Assembly (NCBI RefSeq): GCF_902506575.1
Contig: NZ_LR732544.1
Span: forward strand, 3,471,737-3,521,309
Source: Streptomyces mexicanus
GTDB lineage: Bacteria; Actinomycetota; Actinomycetes; Streptomycetales; Streptomycetaceae
Direction of reading: 5' to 3'
Length of the DNA stretch: 49,573 nt
Made by a program: the position numbers and the translations under genes. The notes below the pieces were generated by a model. The model was given only the letters and a program-made list of their open reading frames with translations. It ran no database searches and was not told the DNA's origin. This document shows positions 32,831-41,454 of this stretch, in pieces (positions within the stretch are counted from its first letter, which is position 1; each line of letters begins with the position of its first letter).

Positions 32831-34669
32831 CTACTTCTCCTTCGGCGGCACCGCCGGTATCCCCAGGAACGGCAGCCGCAGCGCGCCGAACGCGTCCGCC
32901 GGGACCACCGGGTTGCGCGGCTCGATCGGCTTCAGGCGCTCGTACGGCGCGCCCTGCGCCGGGCGGGGGTCGGCCTCGCCCTTGTTGGGCCAGAACGACA
33001 TCGCCCGCTCGGCCTGGGCGGTGATGGTCAGCGAGGGGTTCACGCCGAGGTTCGCGGAGACGGCCGCGCCGTCGACGACCGAGATGCCGGGGTGGCCGTA
33101 GAGGCGGTGGTAGGGGTCGATGACGCCGGTCTCGGGCGAGTCGCCGATCGGGCAGCCGCCGAGGAAGTGCGCGGTGAGCGGGGTGCCCATGAGTTCGCCC
33201 ACGTTGGAACCGGCGAACCCGTTGATCTCGGCGGCGAGCGCGGAGGCGCCCTCGGTGGCGGCCTTGATCTGCTTGGGGTTGGGCGAGCCGTGGCCCTGCC
33301 GGGCGGTGAGCAGGCCCTTGCCGACGCCGTCCGGTTTCAGGTACGTCGTCAGGGAGTTGTCCAGGGACTGCATCACCAGGCCGATGATGGTCCGCTCCGA
33401 CCAGCGGCGGTTGGACAGGGAGCGCAGCACGAGCAGCGGGTGGCGGGCGGCGTTGGCCAGCCAGGCCGCGATCCTGGAGCCGCCGTCGGCGTAGGGCACC
33501 TGGAGGATCGACAGGCCGCCCATCGAGTTCGAACCCTTGCCGTAGCGGACCGGTTCGATGTGCGTGTTCTCGTCGGGGTGGATGGAGGAGGTGATGGCGA
33601 CGCCGCGGGTGAAGTCGGCCTTCGGCTCGCCCGTCGCCTTGCGGTAGCGGCGGTCGTCGGTCTGGGCGCCCACCAGCGCCTCGGAGTTGGTGCGGGTCAG
33701 CTCGCCCAGCCGCGGCGAGAGGCAGGGCAGTTGCCGACCCTCCTTCATGCGGTGCAGCAGCGTCTGGGTGCCGTAGGTGCCGGCGGCCAGCACCACCCTG
33801 CGGGCCGTGAACAGGCGGCCCGCGCCCTTCTTCCGGTTGTCGGTGGGCAGGGTGGCGACCGCGTAGCCGCCGCGCGAGTCGTCGGTGACGGAGACGACCG
33901 TCGTCATGGGGTGGACGACGGCGCCCGCTTTCTCGGCGAGGTACAGGTAGTTCTCGTTCAGCGTGTTCTTCGCGCCGTGCCGGCAGCCGGTCATGCACTC
34001 GCCGCACTCGATGCAGGCCCTGCGGTCGGGTCCCGCGCCGCCGAAGTACGGGTCGGGCACCCGCTGCCCCGGCTCGGCCTTGGCCGTGCCGTCCGCGTCC
34101 TCGCCGTCACCGAAGAACACCCCGACCGGTGCCATGTGGAAGGTGTCGCCGACGCCCATGCGCTGCGCGGCGGCCTTCAGGTGCACGTCGGACGGGGTCA
34201 TCGTCGGGTTGAGGCGCACGCCGAGCATGCGCTTGGCCTGGTCGTAGTAGGGGGCCAGCTCCTCCTGCCAGTCGGTGATGTCCCGCCACTGCGGGTCGTC
34301 GAAGAACGCCTTCGGCGGTACGTAGAGGGTGTTGGCGTAGTTGAGGGAGCCGCCGCCGACCCCCGCGCCGGCCAGGACCATGACGTTGCCCAGCAGATGG
34401 ATGCGCTGGATGCCGAACAGGCCGAGCTTCGGGGCCCACAGGTAGTTCTTCAGGTCCCAGGAGTTCTTCGGCAGACTCTCGCGGGTGAGGCGGCGGCCCG
34501 CCTCCAGCACGCCGACACGGTAGCCCTTCTCGGTCAGGCGGAGGGGGGAGACGGACCCGCCGAACCCCGATCCGACGACGATGACGTCGTAGTCGTACCC
34601 GTCACGGTCGTGGTCGTCGCGGTCGTGGCCGGCCACGTCCCGGCTCTGGACAGACTTCTCCTGTGCCAC
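32831..34669 (-). CDS. GMC family oxidoreductase (cholesterol-oxidase-like flavoenzyme)
   Basis: A 612-residue protein from GTG 34669 with GAGGAG five nt upstream. The FAD-binding beta-alpha-beta motif VIVVGSGFGGSVSPLRLTEKG lies at about residues 29-49, the second FAD contact in GAGVGGGSLNYAN, and the C-terminal GMC_oxred_C domain shows HFLGGCPIGDSPETGVID and DGAAVSANLGVNPSLTI. A Cys cluster C-I-E-C-G-E-C-M-T-G-C at about 215-225 is characteristic of the actinobacterial branch of this family. It oxidises an alcohol, probably a sterol or other hydrophobic one; the substrate is unproven. The SSADH gene lies 62 bp upstream on the same strand, so the two probably form an operon. Confidence 0.88.
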   Translation of the reverse strand: MAQEKSVQSRDVAGHDRDDHDRDGYDYDVIVVGSGFGGSVSPLRLTEKGYRVGVLEAGRRLTRESLPKNSWDLKNYLWAPKLGLFGIQRIHLLGNVMVLAGAGVGGGSLNYANTLYVPPKAFFDDPQWRDITDWQEELAPYYDQAKRMLGVRLNPTMTPSDVHLKAAAQRMGVGDTFHMAPVGVFFGDGEDADGTAKAEPGQRVPDPYFGGAGPDRRACIECGECMTGCRHGAKNTLNENYLYLAEKAGAVVHPMTTVVSVTDDSRGGYAVATLPTDNRKKGAGRLFTARRVVLAAGTYGTQTLLHRMKEGRQLPCLSPRLGELTRTNSEALVGAQTDDRRYRKATGEPKADFTRGVAITSSIHPDENTHIEPVRYGKGSNSMGGLSILQVPYADGGSRIAAWLANAARHPLLVLRSLSNRRWSERTIIGLVMQSLDNSLTTYLKPDGVGKGLLTARQGHGSPNPKQIKAATEGASALAAEINGFAGSNVGELMGTPLTAHFLGGCPIGDSPETGVIDPYHRLYGHPGISVVDGAAVSANLGVNPSLTITAQAERAMSFWPNKGEADPRPAQGAPYERLKPIEPRNPVVPADAFGALRLPFLGIPAVPPKEK

Positions 34670-34731
34670 GTGCTCTCCTCGTTGAGAACCGCCGCGCTGC
34701 GGACGGGGTCTGACGGTCGCTGCGGTCGGTA

Positions 34732-36345
34732 CTAGCGGAAGCGGAACATCTTCATCAGCTTCAGGCTGCGGCTCATGAAGGCCGCGTACTTCTCGTCGTC
34801 CATGCCGAGCGAGGGGGCCATGGGCAGCAGCCGCTGGTGGGCGATCGTCTGGGCCTCGGTGTACTTGAGGATGCCCTCGGAGCCGTGCCGGCGGCCCAGC
34901 CCGGAGTCCTTCATGCCGCCCATCGGCGACTGGACGCTGCCGTAGGCGGGCGCGTATCCCTCGTTGATGTTGACCGTGCCGGTGCGCAGCCGGGCGGCGA
35001 CCTCGCGGCCCCGGCGGGCGTCCCGCGTCCACACCGAGGAGTTCAGGCCGTACGGCGTGGCGTTGGCGCGCTCGATCGCCTCCTCCTCGGAGGCGAAGCG
35101 GTAGACGGACACGACCGGGCCGAAGGTCTCCTCCGTGCACACGGCCATCGGCGCCTCGACGCCGTCGAGGACGGTGGGCTCGAAGAAGTAGGGCCCGACG
35201 TCCGGGCGGGCGACCCCGCCGGCGAGCACCTTGGCGCCCTTGGCGACGGCCTCCTCCACGTGCCGGGTGACGGTCTCCAACTGCCGCGGGCCCACGAGCG
35301 AGCCCATGTCGGCGCCGTAGGCGAGGCAGGTGCCCAGCCGCAGGGCCTTGGTCCGCGCGACGAACCGCTCCAGGAAGGCGTCCGCGATCTTCTCGTGGAC
35401 GTACAGCCGCTCCACGGAGATGCACAGCTGGCCGGCGGAGGAGAAGCAGGCGCGCACCGCGCCCGCCGCCGCCTTGTCCACGTCGGCGTCCTCGAGGACC
35501 AGCATGGCGTTCTTGCCGCCGAGTTCGAGGGAGACGCCGACCAGGCGGGCGGCGGCGCCCTGGGCGATCTCGCGGCCGGTGCGGGTGGAGCCGGTGAAGG
35601 AGACGTAGTCGGCGTGCCGGACGACCTCGGGGCCGACGACCGGCCCGTCACCGATGACGACCTGGAACACCCCGGCGGGCAGCCCCGCCTCGACGAGCAG
35701 GTCGCGGGCCCACAGCGCGGTCAGGCAGGTCTCGGTGTCCGGCTTCATCACCACCGCGTTGCCCGCGACGAACGCCGGGAGCGCGTCGCCGACCGACAGC
35801 TCCAGCGGGTAGTTCCAGGGCGCGATCTGGCCGACCACGCCCCGCGGATGGCGCAGTTCGGTCACCTTCGTCAGGGCCGGGATCGCGCCGGTGTGCCGCT
35901 TGGGCGCGAGGTAGGCGGCGGCCCGGCGGCCGTAGTGCCGAGCGGCGACGGCGACGGCCTGCACCTCTTCGTGCGCGTGCAGGCGGGCCTTGCCGGTCTC
36001 CAGCTGGATCAGGTCCAGCACCTCGGCCTGGCGCTCCAGCACCAGGTCGTGGAAGCGCAGCAGCACGGCGGCGCGCTGCCTGAGCGGGGTGCGCGCCCAG
36101 GCGCCCTGGGCGGCGCGGGCCCGCTCGAAGGCGACGGCCACGTCCTCGGGGGTGGACTCCGGCAGATCGGCGAGTACGTCCCCGGTGAACGGGGTGTGGT
36201 TGGCGGTCCGGCCGGATCCGACGACGTCCCGGGTCAGCTGGGCGATCAGCTCCGGGGTCACCACGTCGGCGGCGGTGCGGACCCCCACCGGAGCGGGGGC
36301 CAGGGGATTGGTGCCGGTCTGTGCCGGGGCCTGCGCGTCCGTCAT
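34732..36345 (-). CDS. gabD: NAD(P)+-dependent succinic semialdehyde dehydrogenase
   Basis: A 537-residue aldehyde dehydrogenase. Visible motifs: the cofactor and oxyanion Asn segment IAPWNYPLELSV, the catalytic Glu in VSLELGGKNAM, the catalytic Cys in SSAGQLCISVERL, and ETFGPVVSVYRF. The overall sequence resembles GabD2-type succinic semialdehyde dehydrogenases of actinobacteria, which pass 4-aminobutyrate-derived or 2-oxoglutarate-derived semialdehyde to succinate. A related aldehyde dehydrogenase working on the product of the neighbouring GMC alcohol oxidase is an alternative suggested by the operon. The start ATG 36345 is followed by a short polar N-terminus. Confidence 0.85.
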   Translation of the reverse strand: MTDAQAPAQTGTNPLAPAPVGVRTAADVVTPELIAQLTRDVVGSGRTANHTPFTGDVLADLPESTPEDVAVAFERARAAQGAWARTPLRQRAAVLLRFHDLVLERQAEVLDLIQLETGKARLHAHEEVQAVAVAARHYGRRAAAYLAPKRHTGAIPALTKVTELRHPRGVVGQIAPWNYPLELSVGDALPAFVAGNAVVMKPDTETCLTALWARDLLVEAGLPAGVFQVVIGDGPVVGPEVVRHADYVSFTGSTRTGREIAQGAAARLVGVSLELGGKNAMLVLEDADVDKAAAGAVRACFSSAGQLCISVERLYVHEKIADAFLERFVARTKALRLGTCLAYGADMGSLVGPRQLETVTRHVEEAVAKGAKVLAGGVARPDVGPYFFEPTVLDGVEAPMAVCTEETFGPVVSVYRFASEEEAIERANATPYGLNSSVWTRDARRGREVAARLRTGTVNINEGYAPAYGSVQSPMGGMKDSGLGRRHGSEGILKYTEAQTIAHQRLLPMAPSLGMDDEKYAAFMSRSLKLMKMFRFR

Positions 36346-36496
36346 GCAGCGCAGGGTATGCCGTGGGCCGGGGTTTGTGTACCCGGCGGTAACAGGGATT
36401 CACGGACCGCTCACACGGCGCCAGTGATCGCTGGCAAGGAATGTGCTGATCAGGAGTGTTGTACGCCGTGTCGTGCGCCGGGGGCCGACCCGGCGG

Positions 36497-38037
36497 CTAC
36501 CACTCGTCCACGTCCAGGTTCGCGAGGGCCTCCCGGGCCACCTCGCGGCCGCGCGCGGTGAAGTCCCCGGCGCCGGGGTAGGCGACGCTGAGCTTGTACA
36601 TGTCGCCGTCGGTGCTCTTGTAGTACAGGATCCGCACCTCGCGCGGGCGGGGGTCGTCGGTGTCGTCGGTCGTGTACGTGACCGTGTTCCCGGCGGCCTT
36701 CCTGCCGTGGAAGGTCACGTCGCCGTCAGGTCTGGTCCTGGCCTGCGGGTGCGACGGCATGTCGAGGTCGTAGCTGCCCGACCGCTTGTACGTGGCGTCG
36801 TCGTCGTACATCTCGGCCGCCGCCGAGTCCGCGATGGCGTGACCGGTGTCCTCCTTCTTCCGGTCGACCGACAGGCTGACCCAGATGCTGCCGCTCGGGT
36901 CGGTGTAGGTGACCCGGTGCTCGTCGTCCCTGCTGTGCTCGGGCACGGACCGCGTGTACTGCCGCGGCACGGCGATCGTGGCGGTGACGTCCTTCTCGTG
37001 GTGGGTGGTCCACCCGTCCGGCAGCGGACCCGCGAAGGGCCGCGCGATCAGCAGGTACGCCGCCACCGCCGCCGCGACGGCGGCCGCGCCCAGCCCCAGC
37101 CCGGCCCGGCGCCCGAGCCTCACGGACCGTCTGCCGCCTCCGTCCCCGGCGGACCGCGCCGCCTGCGTGATCGCGGGCGCCGGGGGCGGGGGCGGGGCCG
37201 CCGCCGCCCGGAGCAGCGCGCGGACCCGGGCGGCGTCCGGCCGGTGGGCGGGATCCTTCTGCAGCAGGCCGGAGATGGCCTCGGCCAGCGGACCCGTCGC
37301 GGCCGACGGCGGCGCGGGCACGGCGTTGAGCACCGACTGCAAGGTGGCCGCGGTGTTGCTGCGGCGGAACGGCGAGACGCCCTCCGTGGCCGCGTACAGC
37401 ACCACGCCGAGCGACCACAGGTCGCTTGCCGGGCCGGGGCGCCGGCCCAGCACGCGCTCCGGGGCGATGTACTCCGGGGAGCCGACGAAGCCGCCGGTGT
37501 CGGTCAGGCGGGTGTCGCCCTCGATCCGGGCGATGCCGAAGTCGGTGAGGACGATCCGGCCGTGCCGGCCCAGCAGGATGTTGTCCGGCTTGACGTCCCG
37601 GTGCAGGACGCCCGCCGCGTGGGCCGCCTCCAAGGCGCCGAGCACCTCCAGGCCGATCCGGGCCGCCTCGCGCGCGTCCAGCGTGCCCTCCCGCAGGACG
37701 CTGCCGAGCGTACGGCCCCGCACCAGCTCCATCACGATCCACGGCCGGCCGTCCACCACGGCCACGTCGTGCACGGTGACCACCGCCGGATGGTCGAGCC
37801 GGGCCGCGGCGCGGGCCTCGCGGCGCATGCGCTCGAAAGCGTTGGCGCGCTCCCGTTCGGGCAGGTCGTCGGGGAGGCGGGGCTCCTTGACGGCGACCTC
37901 CCTCTCCACCGTCTCGTCCTGGGCGCGCCACACGGTCCCCATACCGCCGTGCCCCAGCTTGTCCAGCAGCCGGTACCGGCCGGCGATCAGGCGACCGGTA
38001 CCGGGATCGGGGGTGGCGGGAGCGGGGGGCCTCCCCC
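36497..38037 (-). CDS. Ser/Thr protein kinase, 5' end missing
   Basis: The kinase domain is complete (from [20 protein letters not shown]): glycine loop GHGGMGTV, Lys in VAVKEP, catalytic loop [11 protein letters not shown] in LTDFGIARI, and APE in YIAPERVLG. After a proline-rich linker there is one transmembrane helix ([18 protein letters not shown]) and an extracytoplasmic domain of about 160 residues ([18 protein letters not shown]...[11 protein letters not shown]). So it is a PknB-type receptor kinase without PASTA repeats. Reading back from the glycine loop, no start codon appears before the G22 tract at 38038-38059; beyond it the frame enters an inverted purU copy, which cannot be kinase sequence. 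The native start has been lost at the junction. Confidence 0.88.
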
Positions 38038-38059
38038 GGGGGGGGGGGGGGGGGGGGGG
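38038..38059. other. 22-base G homopolymer at a sequence junction
   Basis: An uninterrupted run of 22 G, followed by TTGGGGTT and then the inverted purU copy. Homopolymers of this length are foreign to the rest of the window. It marks the point where the kinase gene loses its 5' end. Confidence 0.9.
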
Positions 38060-38066
38060 TTGGGGT

Positions 38067-38189
38067 TGTGCAAGCAGCTCAGCGGCCGGATCATCAACAT
38101 CCACCACTCCTTCCTGCCGAGCTTCAAGGGCGCCAAGCCGTACCACCAGGCGCACGCCCGGGGCGTGAAACTGATCGGCGCGACCGCCC
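38067..38189 (+). repeat. inverted 123 bp copy of part of purU
   Basis: These 123 bases are identical, in inverted orientation, to 38692-38814 inside purU, and would encode PurU residues from about [15 protein letters not shown] to VKLIGATA. The match ends sharply on both sides. No start codon, ribosome binding site or remaining purU sequence accompanies it. Confidence 0.92.
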
Positions 38190-38464
38190 GCAGCCGGCAC
38201 CTCGTGACCGCCGGGCGGCCCGGGCGCAGCCTGCGGCTGGAGATCGAGGGGCTGGGCGGCGGCGAGTGGCTGATCCCGCTGGACTCCCCGGGCGCGGTGG
38301 GCTCCGCGGAGCACGAGGTGGCCCATGTGGCGCTGGACGGCGTGGAGTTCTGCCGGCTCGCGGCCGGCCATGTGGCGCCGCAGGAGGCGGCGGCCGGCCG
38401 CGCGGGTGATCCGGAGGCGATCAGGGACGTGCTGTGCGCGGCGGCTTCACTCAGCCGTATGTGA
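38190..38464 (+). pseudogene. C-terminal fragment of a mycothiol-dependent maleylpyruvate isomerase-like protein
   Basis: The last ~90 codons of a gene ending at TGA 38462-38464. The translated fragment ([37 protein letters not shown], and a final [19 protein letters not shown]) has the look of the C-terminal domain of the mycothiol-dependent enzyme family. The whole N-terminal DinB-like part is missing and replaced by the purU copy and G tract. The fragment is by chance in frame with the purU copy, giving an open chimeric frame. It is convergent with purU, 33 bp between stops. Confidence 0.7.
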
Positions 38465-38497
38465 CGGCCGAAGCCGCCCGTCTGCCCGCGCCCGCGC

Positions 38498-39385
38498 CTA
38501 CGCGAACACCACCGTCCGGCGGCCGTTGAGCAGGATGCGGTGTTCCGCGTGCCACTTGACCGCGCGGGCCAGCGCCTGGCACTCCACGTCCCGGCCGATC
38601 GCGACCAGTTGGTCGGGGGTGACGTCGTGGCCGACCCGCTCGACCTCCTGCTCGATGATCGGCCCCTCGTCGAGGTCGGCCGTCACATAGTGGGCGGTCG
38701 CGCCGATCAGTTTCACGCCCCGGGCGTGCGCCTGGTGGTACGGCTTGGCGCCCTTGAAGCTCGGCAGGAAGGAGTGGTGGATGTTGATGATCCGGCCGCT
38801 GAGCTGCTTGCACAGGTCGTCGGAGAGGACCTGCATGTAGCGGGCGAGCACGACCAGCTCGATCTGCTCCTCGCGGACGATCTCCAGCAGCCGCGCCTCG
38901 GCCTCGGGCTTGGTGTCCTTGGTGACCGGGACGTGGTGGAAGGGGATGCCGTAGGACCCCACCAGCTCGGCGAAGTCGGTGTGGTTGGACACCACCGCGG
39001 CGATCTCCACCGGGAGCGCGCCGATCCGGGCGCGGAAGAGCAGGTCGTTCAGGCAGTGCCCGAACTTGCTCACCATCAGCAGGATGCGCATCTTCTGCTC
39101 GGCGCGGTGGATCTGCCAGTCCATGTGGAAGGAGTCACCGACCGCCGCGAAGCTGGCCCGCAGCTTGTCCACGGTCACGGGGGCCTCGGCGGAGAAGTGG
39201 ACCCGCATGAAGAACAGTCCCGTGTCCTGGTCGCCGAACTGCTGGCTGTCGACGATGTTGCAGCCGGTCATGAACAGGTAGCTCGACACGGCGTGCACGA
39301 TGCCCCGCTTGTCCGGGCAGGACAGGGTCAGGACGTACTGGTCGGCGGCCTGGGCCGCGGCGGCTCGAGGGGACTGCTCACTCAT
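38498..39385 (-). CDS. purU: formyltetrahydrofolate deformylase
   Basis: A 295-residue protein. The N-terminal ACT domain (YVLTLSCPDKRGIVHAVSSYLF) is followed by a formyltransferase-type catalytic domain with [19 protein letters not shown] (catalytic Asn and His) and the Asp in TADLDEGPIIEQE. It hydrolyses 10-formyl-tetrahydrofolate to formate and tetrahydrofolate, balancing one-carbon pools. Full length for the family. An upstream gene on the same strand ends 47 bp before its start and may be co-transcribed. A 123 bp segment (38692-38814) is repeated in inverted orientation at 38067-38189. Confidence 0.95.
   Translation of the reverse strand: MSEQSPRAAAAQAADQYVLTLSCPDKRGIVHAVSSYLFMTGCNIVDSQQFGDQDTGLFFMRVHFSAEAPVTVDKLRASFAAVGDSFHMDWQIHRAEQKMRILLMVSKFGHCLNDLLFRARIGALPVEIAAVVSNHTDFAELVGSYGIPFHHVPVTKDTKPEAEARLLEIVREEQIELVVLARYMQVLSDDLCKQLSGRIINIHHSFLPSFKGAKPYHQAHARGVKLIGATAHYVTADLDEGPIIEQEVERVGHDVTPDQLVAIGRDVECQALARAVKWHAEHRILLNGRRTVVFA
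38692..38814 (-). repeat. purU arm of the 123 bp inverted repeat
   Basis: The original copy, embedded in intact purU, of the sequence found inverted at 38067-38189; the arms are 502 bp apart. Confidence 0.92.
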
Positions 39386-39432
39386 GCAGGACAGGGTCTC
39401 ATGCCCGGGCCGGGGCCGCGGCGCGCCGTCCG

Positions 39433-39933
39433 CTACGCGGACCGGGTCAGGATGCGCAGCACCTCCAGGCTGCGCGGCGGCGCGTCCGGGTCCTCGCCGT
39501 CACTGGCCGCCATCCGCACGTGCGCGTCCCGGGCCGCGCGGACCGCCTCCGGCCAGCCGGGGTTGTCGAGGTAGGCGGCCACCGGCGCGTCCGGCCCGAC
39601 CTGGTGCATGATGCGCAGCACCCGCAGCACGGCCGTGTCGACCAGTGCCGCCTCCTGGGAGTCCCGGAAGATCGTGCCGACGTACTTCTCGGCGGACCAG
39701 TTGTCCAGCCAGGTGTCCTCGACCAGGCGGTAGACGGCGTCGGTGACGTCGCCGTACCCCTCGACGCCCGCCAGCCAGACGTCCCGCTGGAACACCGGGT
39801 CGGAGAGCATGTGCAGCGCGGAGCGCACATTGCTGCGCCAGCGCCACCACGGCATGTCGTTGAGTGGCATGGCGCCCATGGTGGAGGAGCGACGGCCGCG
39901 ACGGGAAGAGTTCTCCGAACCTTGCACGGTCAT
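39433..39933 (-). CDS. SCO4402-like conserved actinobacterial protein, function unknown
   Basis: A soluble protein of 166 residues from 39933; an ATG at 39870 (MPLNDMPWWRW) is a plausible alternative giving 145 residues. Conserved-looking features are MPWWRWRSNVRSALHMLSDPVFQRDVWL and YVGTIFRDSQEAALVDTAVLRVL. The length and sequence agree with what I remember of the family named after S. coelicolor SCO4402; no activity is known to me. It lies immediately upstream of purU on the same strand. Confidence 0.7.
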   Translation of the reverse strand: MTVQGSENSSRRGRRSSTMGAMPLNDMPWWRWRSNVRSALHMLSDPVFQRDVWLAGVEGYGDVTDAVYRLVEDTWLDNWSAEKYVGTIFRDSQEAALVDTAVLRVLRIMHQVGPDAPVAAYLDNPGWPEAVRAARDAHVRMAASDGEDPDAPPRSLEVLRILTRSA

Positions 39934-40092
39934 CGATCGTACGTTCTTCTTACCGGTGCGGTGACGGCCCCCTCCCCGCCTCCACTCCCCTCTTTTCCGG
40001 AATCGGGGGGCTCGCGCAATTCACCTGGGTGTCACCCGGCGTTGACCGCGGGTCACTGCGGGGTTGGGGATGTGCCGGAATCGTGCGTGTCC

Positions 40093-41403
40093 ATGAACGG
40101 CAGGCGACGCACCCGCACCACCCTTCTCGGCGCCCTCGCCCGGCGCGCCGCGCGCAGGCGCCTGATGGGCGCCGGCGCAGTGGCGGCCTGCCTGTCGCTC
40201 GTCGGCGGGTGCGGTGTCCTCCCTGGTACCACGGGGGGTTCCGGGGAGGACACCGTGACCGTGATGACCTGGGCCCCGGACGGCACCCGGGCCACCAACA
40301 AGCCCGGCATGCCCGCCATGGCCCGGGCCTACGCCCGCTGGGTCAACGCCCACGGCGGCATCGCGGGCCACCGGCTGAAGGTGCTGACCTGCAACGACCG
40401 CAACGACAGCGTGGAGGCCGGCAAGTGCGCCCGGCGGGCCGTGGAGGCGAACGTCGTCGCCGTCGTCGGTTCCTACAGCCAGTACAGCGACGCGTTCTTC
40501 CCGCCGCTGGAGAGCGCGGGCATCCCGTACATCGGCGGCTACGGCGTGACCACGACCGAGTTCACCCGCGCCCTGTCCTATCCGGTCAACGGCGGCCAGC
40601 CCACGCTGCTGGTCGGCCTCGGCCGGGAACTCGCCGCCGACTGCGGCCCCGTCGCCCTGGTACGGCCCGACTCCATCGCGGGTGACGAGCTGCCCGAGCT
40701 GCTCGACGCCGGTCTGCGGGCCGGCGGGCACGCCCCGGCCGACGACGAGCTGGCGCCCGAGGACGCCACCGAGTACTCCGCGCAGGCGCAGCGGGCGCTC
40801 GGGCAGGCCGCCTCCGCGCCGGGCCGCAAGGGCTGTGTGATCCCCGCGCTCGGCGAGCGCACCGGCATCTTCATGGACTCCTTCCGCCGCCTGCGCGAGG
40901 ACTATCCGGCGGTGCGCACCGACACGGTGGTCGGCAGCGTCGACCAGACGGTGATCGACGCCGCCGGCGGGCAGTCCGGCCCGTACGAGGGCGCGTACCT
41001 CACCGGCTGGTACCCGGTGGCGAGCGATCCGCGCTGGGACCCGATGAAGAAGGTGATCAACGAGGAGGCCTTCGGCGACAACCGCGTCGATCCGGCGGAC
41101 CCCGGGGTGCAGACCACCTGGATCGCCTACACGGTGCTGCGGGCCGCCCTGGAGAAGATCGGCGGCGGCGAGGTGAGCGCCGACACCGTGCGGCGCACCC
41201 TCGACGCCGGACTGCGGGTGGACACCGGCGGGCTGACCCCGGCCCTGCGCTGGCAGCAGTCCGGACCGTTCGCCGGGGCCGGTTTCGCCCGTCTGGTCAA
41301 TCCCCAGGTGACCCTGCAGGTGGTACGCCAGGGACGGCTGGTGCCGGCCGGGAAGGGCGAGATCGACGTCACGAAGACCCTCCAGGACGCCGACCTGGAG
41401 TGA
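40093..41403 (+). CDS. substrate-binding lipoprotein of the Leu/Ile/Val-binding type
   Basis: A 436-residue protein from ATG 40093 (a GTG two codons earlier is possible). An Arg-rich N-terminus and hydrophobic core lead to a lipobox-like LVGGCG, so it is a lipoprotein. The body is a type 1 periplasmic binding fold: VMTWAPDGT, AYARWVNAHGGIAGHRLKVLTCNDRNDS, AVEANVVAVVGSYSQYSDAFFPPLESAGIPYIGG. Such proteins bind amino acids or related small molecules. No permease or ATPase gene is adjacent, so it may be an orphan receptor or sensor. Convergent with the next gene. Confidence 0.88.
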   Translation: MNGRRRTRTTLLGALARRAARRRLMGAGAVAACLSLVGGCGVLPGTTGGSGEDTVTVMTWAPDGTRATNKPGMPAMARAYARWVNAHGGIAGHRLKVLTCNDRNDSVEAGKCARRAVEANVVAVVGSYSQYSDAFFPPLESAGIPYIGGYGVTTTEFTRALSYPVNGGQPTLLVGLGRELAADCGPVALVRPDSIAGDELPELLDAGLRAGGHAPADDELAPEDATEYSAQAQRALGQAASAPGRKGCVIPALGERTGIFMDSFRRLREDYPAVRTDTVVGSVDQTVIDAAGGQSGPYEGAYLTGWYPVASDPRWDPMKKVINEEAFGDNRVDPADPGVQTTWIAYTVLRAALEKIGGGEVSADTVRRTLDAGLRVDTGGLTPALRWQQSGPFAGAGFARLVNPQVTLQVVRQGRLVPAGKGEIDVTKTLQDADLE

Positions 41404-41454
41404 GGCCCCGGCCGCCCCGGCCGCACCGCGCCCGGCGCCCGCGCTCCCCGCGAA

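Noticed and set aside
36497..38371. Kinase open frame extended to 38371
   Set aside because: The added N-terminus is the reverse frame of the purU copy and the isomerase-like fragment across a G22 tract, not kinase sequence.
38068..38409. Second purU gene or gene fragment with function
   Set aside because: Only 123 bp, no start signals, abrupt ends next to a homopolymer; best explained as junction artefact.
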